Below, in pieces: positions 51,286-63,179 of a stretch of DNA of 64,000 bases; position 1 is the stretch's first letter, and each line of letters begins with the position of its first letter. This DNA comes from Viscum album (Eukaryota; Streptophyta; Magnoliopsida; Santalales; Viscaceae), in NCBI GenBank assembly GCA_963277665.1, contig OY728152.1, positions 1,188,058,357 through 1,188,122,356 of the forward strand, given 5' to 3'. The notes under the pieces are model-generated. The model was not told the origin of the DNA. It did not search any database and saw only the letters and a program-made list of their open reading frames with translations. The translations under genes and the position numbers were made by a program.

Positions 51286-52170
51286 ATGAAGAAGGAGATC
51301 ACTGAGTATACCTCAAAGTTCCTGGTGTGCCAGCAAGTGAAGGAAGAGAGGCAAAGGTGTAAGGGGATGATGCAAGCATTTCCCATACCAGTATGGAAAT
51401 GGCAGAACATCACCATGGACTTTGTCACCGGACTTCCAAAGACATCCAAAGGCAACAATGAAATCTGGGTTTTTTTTAGATTTTCTTACAATGACTGCCC
51501 ACTTTATTGCAATTCGGGAGGATTTCTCATTAGATCAACTGGAATGGATATATATATTAGGGAAGTGGTAAGGCTCCATAGAGTACCAGTATCTATTGTA
51601 TTTGATTGAGATCCAAGATTCACCTCTATGTTTTGGAAGAGTCTTGAACTTGCTCTGAATACTGAACTGAACTTCATTACAGCCTATCATCCTCAAACTG
51701 ATGCCCAATCTGAGTGAAATATTTAGACACTAAAAGATATGTTAAGATCATGTTTAATGGACTTTAAAAGAAGATTCTATCAACATCTTCCTCTGGTTGA
51801 ATTATCCTGTAATAACAGTTTCCACTTGATCATCCAAATGGTAACTTATGAAGCCCTATATGGGAAGAGGTGAAGAACCTAGTATGTTGGGAAGAATTAA
51901 ATGAGTGTAAGCTGATAGGACCAGTAAATGGTTGAAGAAATTGTGGAGAAGGTGAAAACCATTCAGCAGCATATCAAGGCAGCCCAGATTCGACAGAAGA
52001 TTTATGCAGATAGAAATCGACGAGACCTTGAGTTTAAAGTTGGAGACATGGTATTTCTTTCCATATCTCCATGGAATAAGTTCATGAGGTTTGGAAATAA
52101 GGGGAAGTTAATTCCTAGGTACATCGGCCCCTTCGAGATTCTTGATCATGTCGGGGTTCTGGCCTATTGA
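51174..52170 (+). pseudogene. element C integrase pseudogene
   Basis: Integrase inserts the DNA copy into the genome. The zinc-finger region reads ...FSIHPGNTKMYQDL, then SKFLVCQQVK at 51313-51342, where the first Cys of the CxxC pair is Phe (51319-51321). The core shows WQNITMDFVTGLPKTSKGN near 51400-51455. A one-base shift near 51480 falls just before the first catalytic Asp (DFLTMTAHFIAI). IYIREVVRLHRVPVSIVFD then ends at a TGA (51607-51609) that stands for Arg, and YHPQTDAQSE near 51695 keeps the last Glu. The C-terminal part is open from 51928 to 52170 (IRQKIYADRNRRDLEFKVGD, RYIGPFEILDHVG) and ends at a TGA standing for Arg in VAYRL. Confidence 0.88.
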
Positions 52171-52462
52171 CTAGTGCTTCTAACTACCATGGCCAAAGTA
52201 CATGATGTCTTCCATGTATCCCTCTTAAGGAAGTACATACTAGACCCTTCACATGTACTCTCTTATTAGGTATTACAGCTAGAGGATGATCTTTCTTATG
52301 AGGAGCATTAGTGAAGATCTTAGATCGTAGGGAAAAAGTTCTAAAAAATAAGACGATGCCCCTCGTCAATGTGTTGTGGAAAAACCACAAGTTTGAAGAA
52401 GCGATGTGGGAATCGGAAGAAGTGATGAAGTGGAGTTACCCACATCTATTTTAGTGTGGGAA
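52171..52462 (+). pseudogene. element C chromodomain tail
   Basis: After VHDVFHVSLLRKYILDPSH (52200-52256) comes a degenerate segment and then TMPLVNVLWKNH, FEEAMWESEE and YPHLF, ending in a stop near 52455. This is the C-terminal chromodomain of Del/Tekay chromoviruses, thought to direct insertion to chromatin with particular histone marks. Two stops and a shift lie within it. Confidence 0.82.
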
Positions 52463-52489
52463 AAGGAAATTTCAAGGATGAATTTTCTT

Positions 52490-52501
52490 AAGGGGGAAGA
52501 T
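52490..52501 (+). promoter_or_regulatory. element C polypurine tract
   Basis: AAGGGGGAAGAT lies directly before TGTAACGACC. It is well preserved. Confidence 0.9.
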
Positions 52502-55156
52502 TGTAACGACCCAAAAATTTAATAATGAAAGTTCATCTTAGTCTATTTAAATATCTTCTTATGGTTATGTAAAATGTATGCACTTATTTTTATTTACGTT
52601 TTGGATTTTAAAATACCGTTAAGAATTGTGGTCATTGCTAATATATTGGTTGAATAGTGATCACATGATTAGTATAAATATAGGGATTTATCAAATCCAA
52701 TTTACTCTGACAAAGGAAGCGATGGCCTCATTTAGTAGACTTGCCCCATACGAAGCCCATTTTTCAGAGCTCAGAAAGGATGTGTCATAATTTCAATTTT
52801 CTCTTGACCAATCCCAAGCTGATCATGAATATTTTATGCTCAAGTAGAACAAACTACAAGAGAAGTGGAATTTGATAGATATTACCACCTGAGTGATGTT
52901 ATCTGAGACACCCTAAGAGTCGGTCACCATCGCAAACCAAGCCCTTCAGTCTTATGTGGGTGTTATAAGGGGTTTTGTAACAAGACCCCAACACTATGAC
53001 TATATATATTATTTTTGTATAAAGAACGTGCGTTTATTTTATTATTGTTACTTTGTAAGTAGTTTTTAAAGCACAAATATTATTATTTTTAGTTAATATT
53101 AAACTAAGAAATCTATTTTTATGAAAAAATGAATTTTTTAATTAAATAATATTTTCATAAAATATTATTAATGAATTTATTTTTATTAAATATAAATGAT
53201 CATACAATTTTTTTTGAATACAATCATAATTTTTATTAAGGTTTGAAAGCTGTTTTTGTCAAAACCCATGATTTTTCGATAAATGTCAATTTTTATATTT
53301 AAAGTAAAAAAATAACATATTTAGAAAATCATTTAGATAAAAAGAATATTATTTTTGGAATTAGGACATCAAAATTATCCAATGGTGAATTTTTCATAAT
53401 TTTCTGAGACAATCAAATTTTTGGGTAAAAATTAAATACCGTTTAAATATATAATGTGTTTTATGACATCATAATGACCCAGTAGTGATGTAATAAAATA
53501 CTATAAACATTATGTTCTACCAATATATTTTTTACCATTAAAATAATGTGATTTTAGATTTTTTTGATTTATTTTAAAAAGCTTTAGTGGACCCTCCAAT
53601 ACTTATAAAACATTTTTTCTTTTTAAATTGTTTTCCTTGAGAGTGTGACTCATCTACACATAAGAAACCCTATTATTTTTAGAATTTTGGACATTTTCCT
53701 CATATAATATTGTATTCTAATCCCCTTAATCAAAAAACAAGGGCAAAAACCATGGTCTGGTTTGTTGTTTTTATTAGTTTAATGTGTGGTGTCTCAAACA
53801 TAAATAATAAAGAATTTCCTCTCTTTTCCTATATAAACCCACCCAAGATCCCACTTCCTCTTCACTCAAAGACTTTGGAGTTCATCCAAACTATTCCATC
53901 CTCTCTCTATAATTCTCTCAAGGTGACCCAAGCTCTCAAGAAGCCTCTCTCAAGCCTCTCCCAAGCCTTTATAAGAACACTTCCATGTATGAGATTTATT
54001 CCTTTCTCATTTTTGTCCAATTTTCATTAAGTTGTTATGACCTTCTGTTTTCAATTAAAAATTTTGGGGTATAATTTCTCACCAACCCCATACTAATATA
54101 TTTATTTTTGTATGATGGGAGACCCCTTTCTCTCTCATCAATTCCTCCCATGTACACCCATTACCATGCCGAAATTTCGTGAGGGATTTCTCTCTCCTCT
54201 TTTACATCCAAGTAATTATTTTGTATTATGGATCTAAATTCCATTACGTTTGTTGGTAAATGTATCTATATGAACCCTTTACTATCTATTTCATGTAAAT
54301 ATGATGATACACCCCTTTCTATCTCAAAAACCAATTTTATGAGTTCTTATTTCACGCCGTTATGATGTCGAAATTGCACTACAATTTTCCAAGTCAATGT
54401 AATTGTGTAGTGAATACCATGCCCATTTATTTATCAAGTGTATTCACCTTTCTGCACATTTACTTATTTATTATAAATCTCCATCTATGTATTCCATATC
54501 CCTTTACCGTGGAATAAATGATGATGATTTATTCCATGTTGTAGGATTCATGTGGCACACTTATGCATGAAATGAAATGTTTAAGAATGGTGCACCCTGA
54601 TAGCACTCCAATGCATTGGGTAAAGTATAGTATCATGATACATCATGTGTAATGAGTGTTGAATCATTCTAATTCAAGTGAAATGATGGTTTACTCGTGC
54701 TTCATGTGCAATGAGGGTTTAATCATCCTCCATGATCTATGAGCCTTAGCTCATGATAATTCCATATTAAGTGTTGTTGCCACATTTCCATGTTATGATT
54801 ATCATGCTTTATCATGCCTTTATGTTCACGTTTCTCTTGTGCTCCATTGATATGCCTATTATCTAAAATTTATTTTATTCATCATTTTATTCCATGTTTA
54901 TTACCTTACTGGGCTTTATAGCTCACCATTTTCTTGTGCATGTCCTCAAGTTATCCCATTCAATGCTAAGTACGAGGGAATGTAGTGGTTCTATAAAGGA
55001 AGTTTTCAATAAATATATTGTATTTCTTGTTTTAAGTTGTTATGTAATTATCCTAAGCCCCAAAGACAATATACCTCTAAATATTCTATATTGTATCAAT
55101 TGAAGTTTATGTAATAAATCATGTTTAAGTATGTAATAAAGAGTAGGGTTATCATA
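52502..55156 (+). repeat. element C 3' LTR (right copy, internally deleted form)
   Basis: It starts TGTAACGACC and ends GGGTTATCATA (2655 bp). It matches the left LTR throughout except that everything between two gagggaatgtagt repeats is missing; a single copy remains at 54974-54986. The TATA box is at 53830-53837. Confidence 0.93.
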
Positions 55157-55161
55157 ATAGG
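55157..55161. repeat. target site duplication of element C, right (ATAGG)
   Basis: It is identical to 44084-44088. Confidence 0.92.
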
Positions 55162-55654
55162 TTTTTTTTATAACTCTTCAAGAAGGTTTTCTAAAAAAAA
55201 TTAGACCAAAATTGAATTTGGAACCCAAATTTTCTTGTTTCTATAAATGTTACTAATCAAATATTTAGGAATCCATAACTATTTCATTAATTTCTTATTA
55301 TCATATTTTAGACTATTAGAAATTAAAAATGTTTGGTCTATAAGAATAATAATTATTAACACATTTAGAAGAACCAGAAATAGGAATAAATTTACTTTTA
55401 ATAATTATTATTTGTCCAAGATGATAACCTATTACAATAGTATATTTCAGTGTAGTTTTCTTTCCAAGCATTTGGGTTAAGTTATTTCTTCCATTTTTAA
55501 ATATTTCCAAATATTTATTTATTTTATCATTGGATAAATTTAACATGGTATTCTCTTTTAATAGTTGAAAATATTTATCCTTTTCTATATTAACATACAT
55601 TTTAATGTGATAATATAGAGAATTCTTCTTATTTAAAATTTTATATTTCTCTTT

Positions 55655-55659
55655 TTGTC
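55655..55659. repeat. candidate target site duplication of element D, left (TTGTC)
   Basis: These are the five bases before the left LTR of D. The right partner lies outside the window, so this cannot be tested here. Confidence 0.3.
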
Positions 55660-57814
55660 TATAACACCCTAACCCAGAATCCACTAAACCTGATCCCCAA
55701 GTCGGTGTGCAACATTACCTCAGATGAACCTTTCCATGTGACAGTGTTTTCTGACTAGTAGAAAGGGTCTAATGAAAAATTTAGGGATTCTATAACCACT
55801 TCATATTATTAATACAAAATAGATAACATAATAAATAATTGAAATAATATAAATAATAAACATGTATCAAAATTCTATTTCTTGAAACTGCCAAAACCAA
55901 AAGTAAATATTACATGTCATGTCTTACAATGCCAAGTGTAAAAGAAAAACCCAAAATAAAGATAAGGCAAAGAATTCCTAAAGGATTTCATGGCACCAAG
56001 TTATGTTCCCTCATCTACGCACATCCCTAATTCTCAAATCAACCCTCCAGCATAGGTCCTTTTCACTTATCCTGAACTGAAATCATGAAGTCTACCTAGT
56101 TACCCAATGGTGGCCCCATCTGAATGTGAATACAACTCCATAGGCCACCACCAACTGTCTTTATAAAATATCCAATATAAAAAGTGTATGCATAAGTATG
56201 ATAAATAATAAGATAAAAAAGGTAAACTAGGTTCGATCAATTAATAGGTTTTACATTAAAAACATTCATCATTAGTTCCACACGATACCCATATTCATCA
56301 AACATGTTTTCGCCTGTGATGGTCATTTAGACTACGCGTAAGGGGATCAAAGTTCCCTACATCATATTGGAATTAATTTAAAAAAACAATATTTATAAAC
56401 ATACCTTGGATCCTCAGTCTAGGTAATCATACCATATGATTTTATTAGGGGTATAGAGCCTTAGTCTGACACCCTAACCCATGTAATATAGGGGTGGAGC
56501 ATTGATCCTTATTCTAGAATGAATCGTGTAAGTAGAGCCTTAGTCCAATACCCCACACATATCACTTATTCACGTGAGAAATCCTCTTAACCATTTAACA
56601 TATTTACCATTTACATTACATAAGTCATTTAACACATTTAGGTTAGACCAAAGGACCCCTTACGCCATGTTAATAGGGTAAAAACAATTTTCATTAGTTT
56701 TATTTCATAAACCCATGTTAACAAGCTAACATAATTATCATAGGTTATATCTCATAAACCATTGGATGATTTATTTAACAATATAATTGTATGTTAAAGG
56801 TAGTGGAACACCCCATGGTTGGCCCTTAGCCCAGCCTACTGAACCTCAATGGATCCCATAAGAATCTATAGGTGTTTATCACATCATTTGATTAACCTAA
56901 TTATCATTTCCTACCAAGGAAAAAATATGGATAGACATAAGGTATGACAACACACCTGCATACACATAAATTAGGTCATGAATACTATTAGAAAAAACTT
57001 CTACACCACCTACCTCAAGTTTATTGATGAGCACTCTTAAACTTTTCCCTTGATTCAAACTCAAAAAGCCATCAAAGTACGAACATAGAATCTTTTGGAA
57101 AAAAAGTGTTTTAGATAATTCAAAAAAAGGATGATTATAGAAGGCCTCATCCATAAAATAGGAAAAAAATGTTACACTAACCTAGATCTTCGATTCATAC
57201 CAAAATACACTCTAAACAGACAATAATCTATGGAGAAATACCCTTAGGAAACATGGGAGGAAGAATTTTTTCACTTATCTACAGTAGTATAAAATGAAGG
57301 TAAAAATAGACTTAGAACTTTTTAATCCAGTGGAAATTCGAATTTTCACCCCATTTAAAGGGCTCATGGTTTGGCTATGTGGCTGGATAAACAGGGTGCC
57401 AACCATGCGGTTCCCTCTTCCCATGAGAGAGCTAGGTCTCATGGTCTCCTAGGGGAACCCATGTTATTTGAAAAAATAAATGTAGTACCCATGCGCCATC
57501 CTCTATCCTAGGAGATCTCAGCTACACGGTTGTATGGGGAGACCATGACGGTTGTTAGATAGTGCACTGATCATGCCCTTGGATCTATCTGGAACAACAA
57601 ACCTCATCATGTTTATGGAACATTATTAATCTAACCATTCACCAACAATGCACCTATACTTTATGGCCATTTTCTCCCTCTTTCATATCACGTTCCCCCG
57701 GTACACCTCCAACGCCCCCCATATTCTCTAAAATCACTTCATTTAATATTTTTAAATGAAGTTAAACCAAAATTTAAATGATTAAATACATTTTTAAAAG
57801 GTTAGGATCTTATG
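55660..57814 (-). repeat. element D 3' LTR (left copy)
   Basis: It starts TATAACACCC (TG changed to TA) and ends near GGATCTTATG, aligned with the GGATGTTACA end of A. Its first 800 bases pair with 63180-64000, for example 'tgatgg', 'ttaataggttttacatta' and 'cccatattcatcaaacatg'. Confidence 0.88.
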
Positions 57815-57826
57815 ACCTCTCTAACT
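57815..57826 (-). promoter_or_regulatory. element D polypurine tract (weakened)
   Basis: The minus strand reads AGTTAGAGAGGT before the LTR, aligned with AAGGAGGGGAGGT of element A. Confidence 0.55.
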
Positions 57827-60800
57827 TATAATAGCTCATCTTAAAGATTCTTTCCCAAGCGTCACTAAAGAACCAAGGTAAAACAATCAATCCACTAGGA
57901 CCACATATATGTCTCCCTCTCCCACATTTCCTCCTGAATGGTACCACGATGCCACAACACTCAGACCAACAAAACAATCTGACCACGTAAAACTTTATCA
58001 CTGAAATCCAAAATATGAATTAGATTCTCCTTAAAGGAAGAATTAGTTTCAAGATCAACATCATCAATATAGATCACATGAGAATGATTATGGTGATACA
58101 TATGACGTTATGACACATAAAAAACACAATTCATGCCACTATACCACTAAGGAAGATCCAATCAGTATGACATTGGTTTGATCCCCTCCATAATTTGAAA
58201 TGACCTCACGTACATGGGATCCAACATTCCCTTTTTCAGAAACCTTTAGTAACCCGACCTTTCCAAACCCCAAAGGAACACACGATCACCTACCATAAAC
58301 TCAAGAGTTTGATGAAATTTATTAATATAAAAATTCTTCCTACTATGAGTCATATCAATACCTTTTTGAATCAACTGAACCTACATTGATGTCTTATTCA
58401 TGAGACTTAGCCCCTACAACTCTGATTCCTCAGCCTCCATCCAATATAATAGATATTTTCATGGCCTGGCATAGAGCGACTCATATGGTTCTATATGAAT
58501 AGATTCTTGGAAACTATTTTTGTAGGATAACTCAACAAGAACTAAGTTCTTTTCCCAAGATCCATGAAAAGTCTAGAAAACATAACCTCAACATGTCCTC
58601 TTGCACTAGGAAAGTACATTCTAACTTCCCATCAGTCGACGAGTGAACATCCATACATAGAAATACCTAAGTACCTATCACCTTCTACAAATCTTTCTGG
58701 AAGCAGGAATTAAAATGTGGGTCATGATATGAAACAATAATATGGGGTACCCCATGAAAATATACTATCTCTTGAACATACATGTCACCCAATGGTCAAT
58801 GGTAAAAGTCTCTCAAATTAGTTAGATATTTTCTACATTCGTAAACTAATCCAAAATTACCCATATCATGTCAAACTTATGAGACATCCTCAGGATACCA
58901 ACCATAAAATCCAGGGTGAAATTATCTCACTATCATTTCAAAATGGGAAATTTTTGTAGCATCCCACTCAGTTGATGATTCTCGGCCTTCACCTGCTGAA
59001 AGGTGTAGCATCATTTCACACAACCTGTAACCTCTATCCTCTTCCCAGGCCACTTATAATATCTATGAATATTGCAATATATCTTTTTCAAACCAGGGTG
59101 CACCACCCACATAGAGTAATGGAACTCACACATCATATTCTATCACATACATGTAGACACAAAAACACGGAAATGAATATAAATGATCTCATAATCATTG
59201 ATAGTCCAGTTGGAAGGTGACTCCCCACCTTTAAGGCTTTATCTAAAGTCCAAACACTCCAGATCCTCATACTGACACTCCTTGATCTGGCTTAGAAGTG
59301 TGGAGTCAGCTAACAAGGATATAAGGGTCATCTGGAACTGGCCCTCATGAAACTCTATATAAATCTTAGAAAACAAGTACATCACCTTCCACTCTGAACT
59401 AGACTACAAGACTACCTAATTTTTTTCCTTCCAACTCAATGAATCTGAAATACTATTTCCCTTATTGAGATATAGGCTATCTCAATGTCCAAAGAATGAA
59501 TATACTAAAACCATATATACTTTCATTGTTTTAAATCATTTTGAGAAAAGATGTACTTTATAATTTTATGGTCGGTATACACAATAAAATTCTTTCCAAC
59601 GGGTAATTTCACCAAATCTTAAAGCATAAACCACTATGACCAACTCTAAATCATGAATATGGTAAATTTCTTCATGTGGACTCAATTTTGATGGACCATA
59701 TGCCATGAATTGATATCTCTATAGAAATACTTATCCATGTCCAATACCAAATTCATCACAAAAAAAGGTATAATACTGACCCATATTTGGTGGGATCAAA
59801 ATTGGTGCATTATTCAAACACAAATTCAACTCTTGGAATGCATTATCAAATGCTCCATACCACTCAAACATTAAACCCTTCATGGTTAAGCATATATTTT
59901 TTTCTAAAAAGTGATACAAGTCCTTGATTAACCTTTAGTAATAGCCTATTAAACCTAAAAATCTTTTGATATCAAAAACAGTCTTGAGATACACCCAAGA
60001 TAAAACTAGTTTCACTTTCTATTAGTCCACCGATTTACCTTCCTCTAAGATAATGTAAACCAATAAATTTACCTTGATGATTTTAAATTGACACTAGATA
60101 GCTTGGTGTAAATTCTATACCCTCTCAGTGTACTTAGTATGATGTCAAGATGTTTGGAATGATCTTCATGAGTCTGGGATCACACCAAGTGTTCATCCAC
60201 AAAAAACAACTACAAACTGATCTAGGTATGGATAGAAGATTCAGTTCATTAAGTCCATAAACACTAAAGGAGTGTTTGTCAAGCCAAATGGAATTATGAT
60301 GAACTAATATGAACTATACTTACTCTTGAGAGTAGTATGTGATATCTTGACCTCAATTCAATTTTGTAGAAAACAGAATCACCTTTTAGCTGGCTAAATG
60401 ATCTTTGATATGTGTAATAGGATATTACTTCCTAACCATCATCTAATTAAACATTCGAAAATTGACACACAACCACAAATTCTTGTTATATTTCTTAGAA
60501 AAAAACTGGAGATCCTCATGGTGACATACTTTTATGAATAAACCCTTTGTTCTATAATACCTCCAAATTAGTCTTAAGTTCATGAAGATATATTTCTTCC
60601 ATCCAATATGGTATAATTGAAATGGGATCTAATCCAAGAAAAGTCTCAATCATAAACTCATCCTTGCCCTCAAGTGGAAACCTTGAGAAATCCTTGGGAA
60701 ACGCATCCTGGAATAGGTCCACCACAGGAGGAAAGATATCATTCTCTACTTCCTATTACCAAGAACAAGACACACCATTTGGGGTATGATTTCACATAAA

Positions 60801-61440
60801 TACTAATGAAATAACCCTATACAGACTTCCAGGATATCTCATTCCCCATGGTGAACATAATTGTCACCCACAAAAGATGTAAATGATACAATTCAGAAGT
60901 AACAGTCAACATGGGCTTAATACAACACCAATAAATCCATCCCCAAAATCTGGTCAAAACCTGACATCTCAAGAAAAAAATTCTCAATGGAATTGGTACC
61001 CACAAACCTTGATAGAACACTCCTTGCACTGATGGATATTTTCTAATAATACTTCTAATAGTGTGTCAGTAGACATAAAACCGCACATATATTCCATCAT
61101 AGGACCCAACACATTTAAAAACTAAGTAGATATAAAATAATGTAGGGCCCTTATATCAAATAAATAACTATAAATCATGGAATCTACAATAATTGTACCA
61201 TGAACTACAGATGGTCCAGCCTCTCCACTGCCTAGTGTCGGTTGAACTACATGAAGCTGACCTACCCCTCTACCTTGGGCTTAGGTGTATGTTCATAGTG
61301 TTTCAATACTCTACTAATATATTTTTCTTTATTCTAATGTACCATGTACACTACCCCAGCCAATATATCTATTAGAAATCCAAATTCCTACTCGGTATGG
61401 GCTTGTATACCCCCTTCATACACTCTAAATTGGACTTGAC
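57827..61440 (-). pseudogene. element D pol pseudogene (PR-RT-RH-IN-chromodomain tail)
   Basis: Minus-strand domains, right to left: protease (about 60780-61400, poorly readable); RT near 60100-60600, with TLRSGYHQL near 60330-60370 and the catalytic site reading FVDEH at 60192-60200, so the second Asp is Glu; the RT-RNase H connection with FQELNLCLNNAPILIPP near 59780-59840; RNase H (SPHEEIYHIHDLELV near 59640-59690). In integrase VILD near 58850 keeps the first Asp, SYHDP near 58720 has Tyr for the second Asp, and STDGKLE near 58640 keeps the last Glu. The chromodomain-like ENLIHILDFSDKVLRGQ and then MWERE cover about 57900-58050. Stops occur throughout; it is dead. Confidence 0.84.
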
Positions 61441-62440
61441 CCTCCATCACTAAGCACTAAAAATGGATTCCTGTAGAACTTATGTACATGTATCATTCTT
61501 CTACATGTTTGGAAATCAACTAGTGGTTAGGGACACTGAACACACATGTGTCCCAAACATCCACACTGATAGAAGAATTTCAGGTCACTACCTTGACAGG
61601 TCACTCCTCTTCCCTGGCTACTCTGTCTACCACTTCCCTAGTAAAAACCCTCAAAATGAAACTTCTTACTATTGGAATTCATACCATTGGACAACCAACC
61701 AGAAACCAAATTTCCATTACTAGAATACTCTTTTAGGAACCCTTATAAAATGAGATCCTGATCCACTGCATTCAAAAACCATTTTAAACAGATTATATTT
61801 ACCTAGGACTTGATCTCATGTCTATGTTCATCCTGAAAACATCTTGTTGTAGCTTTCACATCCCCTACCAATGTTGGAATAAAGCATTGTAATTCGGTGA
61901 AGCAGCCAGAAAAATCCATCATGGAAATGGTCCCATGTGTCAACCTCATATATTATGTAGATCTATCTTATATCAGGTTCAATTGGTAGAAATGTTCAAG
62001 AAACTATTCTTGGAAATATGTCAATATCTGATCATCCACCTACTCAGTCTGAACAAAGATATACCACCAGTGCTTTTCTCATCCTCGTAATATATAAGCT
62101 ACCTGTTTGACTCTCATCTCATGAGGAGTCTCTAAGTGATCCAGAATCATCTATATGGACTCTATCTAGAACAAAGATTCCTCAAGTCCATCATCTATAT
62201 AAAATTTTAGATGGTTCTATAACTAATACTCTCTCATCAGGTCAAACATACTCTAGACAACCCGCCCTCGGTCTCATTCCATCATCTGTATAAAATGAGA
62301 AAAGTTATCATGGAACTTCTCTACCCATCTGTTACATGAAAAATGGGGGTTCTTTCCACACTAATAGAGGATCATTCCTGATGATATCCTCATGTATCCT
62401 AACTAGTGGTTGTCATTGTGGTGGAATATCTCTAAAATAC
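61441..62440 (-). pseudogene. element D gag pseudogene
   Basis: The start corresponds to IPPQ near 62430, where the ATG of MPPQ in element A has become ATT. The gag domain is only readable in pieces between 61800 and 62380. A zinc knuckle near 61530-61585 reads FYQCGCLGHMCVQC, with Phe in place of the first Cys. The plus-strand open frames at 61463-61736 lie opposite this region and are not genes. Confidence 0.72.
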
Positions 62441-63162
62441 CCAACTCAGGTCTCAAAATACATCACATAAAGTTTCCAATGTTTACACCTGATAAGGCTC
62501 ATTACATTCCATAAACAACCCACTCTGCATACACTATCCGAAAGTAAAATATCACATCTATATCAACACACTCAACAATACCTATAACATGTTATGGATG
62601 ACATAGGGCTACAAAACATTCACATTTAAAATTCTCATTAAACACCACATTAATCCCTTACATTTGACATTATTTAATTCATTAAATACTTAAAAAATTC
62701 TTTATAAGAACTATTTTTTAACTGTTCAACATTTTTACTCAATTTTTTTTAAAATTATAACATCTTTATTAGTAATTTTTTCCTTAAAATCACAACAGAG
62801 TCAAAATGTAGTTCCAATTATCATACTCAACTAGAACATGTTTTCTTATGTGTGCCTACCATGATGCATGTAACATAACTTAATAAGTTCCTATAATGAT
62901 TCATGTATTCATAACCAAATTTCATTCCATCCCATGAGATAAATCATATAAAACAATACCACCACACATCAAGTGCATTACCCAAGGTGAAATAAAATTC
63001 AACTATAACAACAAATGTCCAGAACAACAATCCCACCTTGGGTATTTGGGTTTCCATCTGTATATGTGATAGCTACTCCCGTGCAACAGCTCAATTCCAT
63101 GGAACAGCACATCATAATATCCATTTAACCTTCCCAAAATAAAATAAACAATAGAAAATAAA
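62441..63162 (-). other. element D 5' leader
   Basis: Untranslated stretch; nothing else was recognised. Confidence 0.5.
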
Positions 63163-63176
63163 TCCCACTAATACTA
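63163..63176 (-). promoter_or_regulatory. element D primer binding site (degenerate initiator tRNA-Met)
   Basis: The minus strand reads TAGTATTAGTGGG three bases from the LTR; TGGTATCAG is the canonical form, so seven of nine bases match. Both changes are G-to-A or C-to-T. Confidence 0.65.
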
Positions 63177-63179
63177 GTT

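Larger units (their letters stand above)
44089..55156 (+). mobile_element. element C: Ty3/gypsy Del/Tekay element inserted between copia gag and protease
   Basis: This is an 11.1 kb plus-strand element, the least decayed in the window. It has LTRs at 44089-47472 and 52502-55156, an initiator tRNA-Met primer site, gag with two zinc knuckles, a full pol ending in a chromodomain, a strong polypurine tract and an exact ATAGG target duplication. Counted by eye, the first 190 bases of the two LTRs agree at about nine positions in ten. The chromodomain tail (PLVNVLWKNH, then FEEAMWESEE, then YPHLF) is typical of the Del group. It still has premature stops and frameshifts in every domain except the RT core, so it is not autonomous. 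Confidence 0.95.
55157..55659 (-). pseudogene. copia gag C-terminal/linker region, segment 3
   Basis: On the minus strand a frame open from 55659 down to 55316 reads KENTMLNLSNDK, then FKNGRNNLTQMLGKK and IGYHLGQ. Sirevirus-type gags have a similar coiled-coil stretch followed by a 'NL..LLG.Q...K.GLGY' motif. Further left come KLM..LWIPKYL and NKKIWVPNS (about 55200-55280), the paired W[IV]PK motifs that precede the protease in these elements. The frame then meets element C at the ATAGG site and continues at 44088 with the protease. The right end is cut by element D, and the rest of gag and the 5' LTR must lie beyond the window. Confidence 0.82.

Noticed and set aside
57810..58001. Cys- and Gly-rich minus-strand open frame
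   Set aside because: It is a shifted reading of the chromodomain-like tail of element D and overlaps the LTR end.
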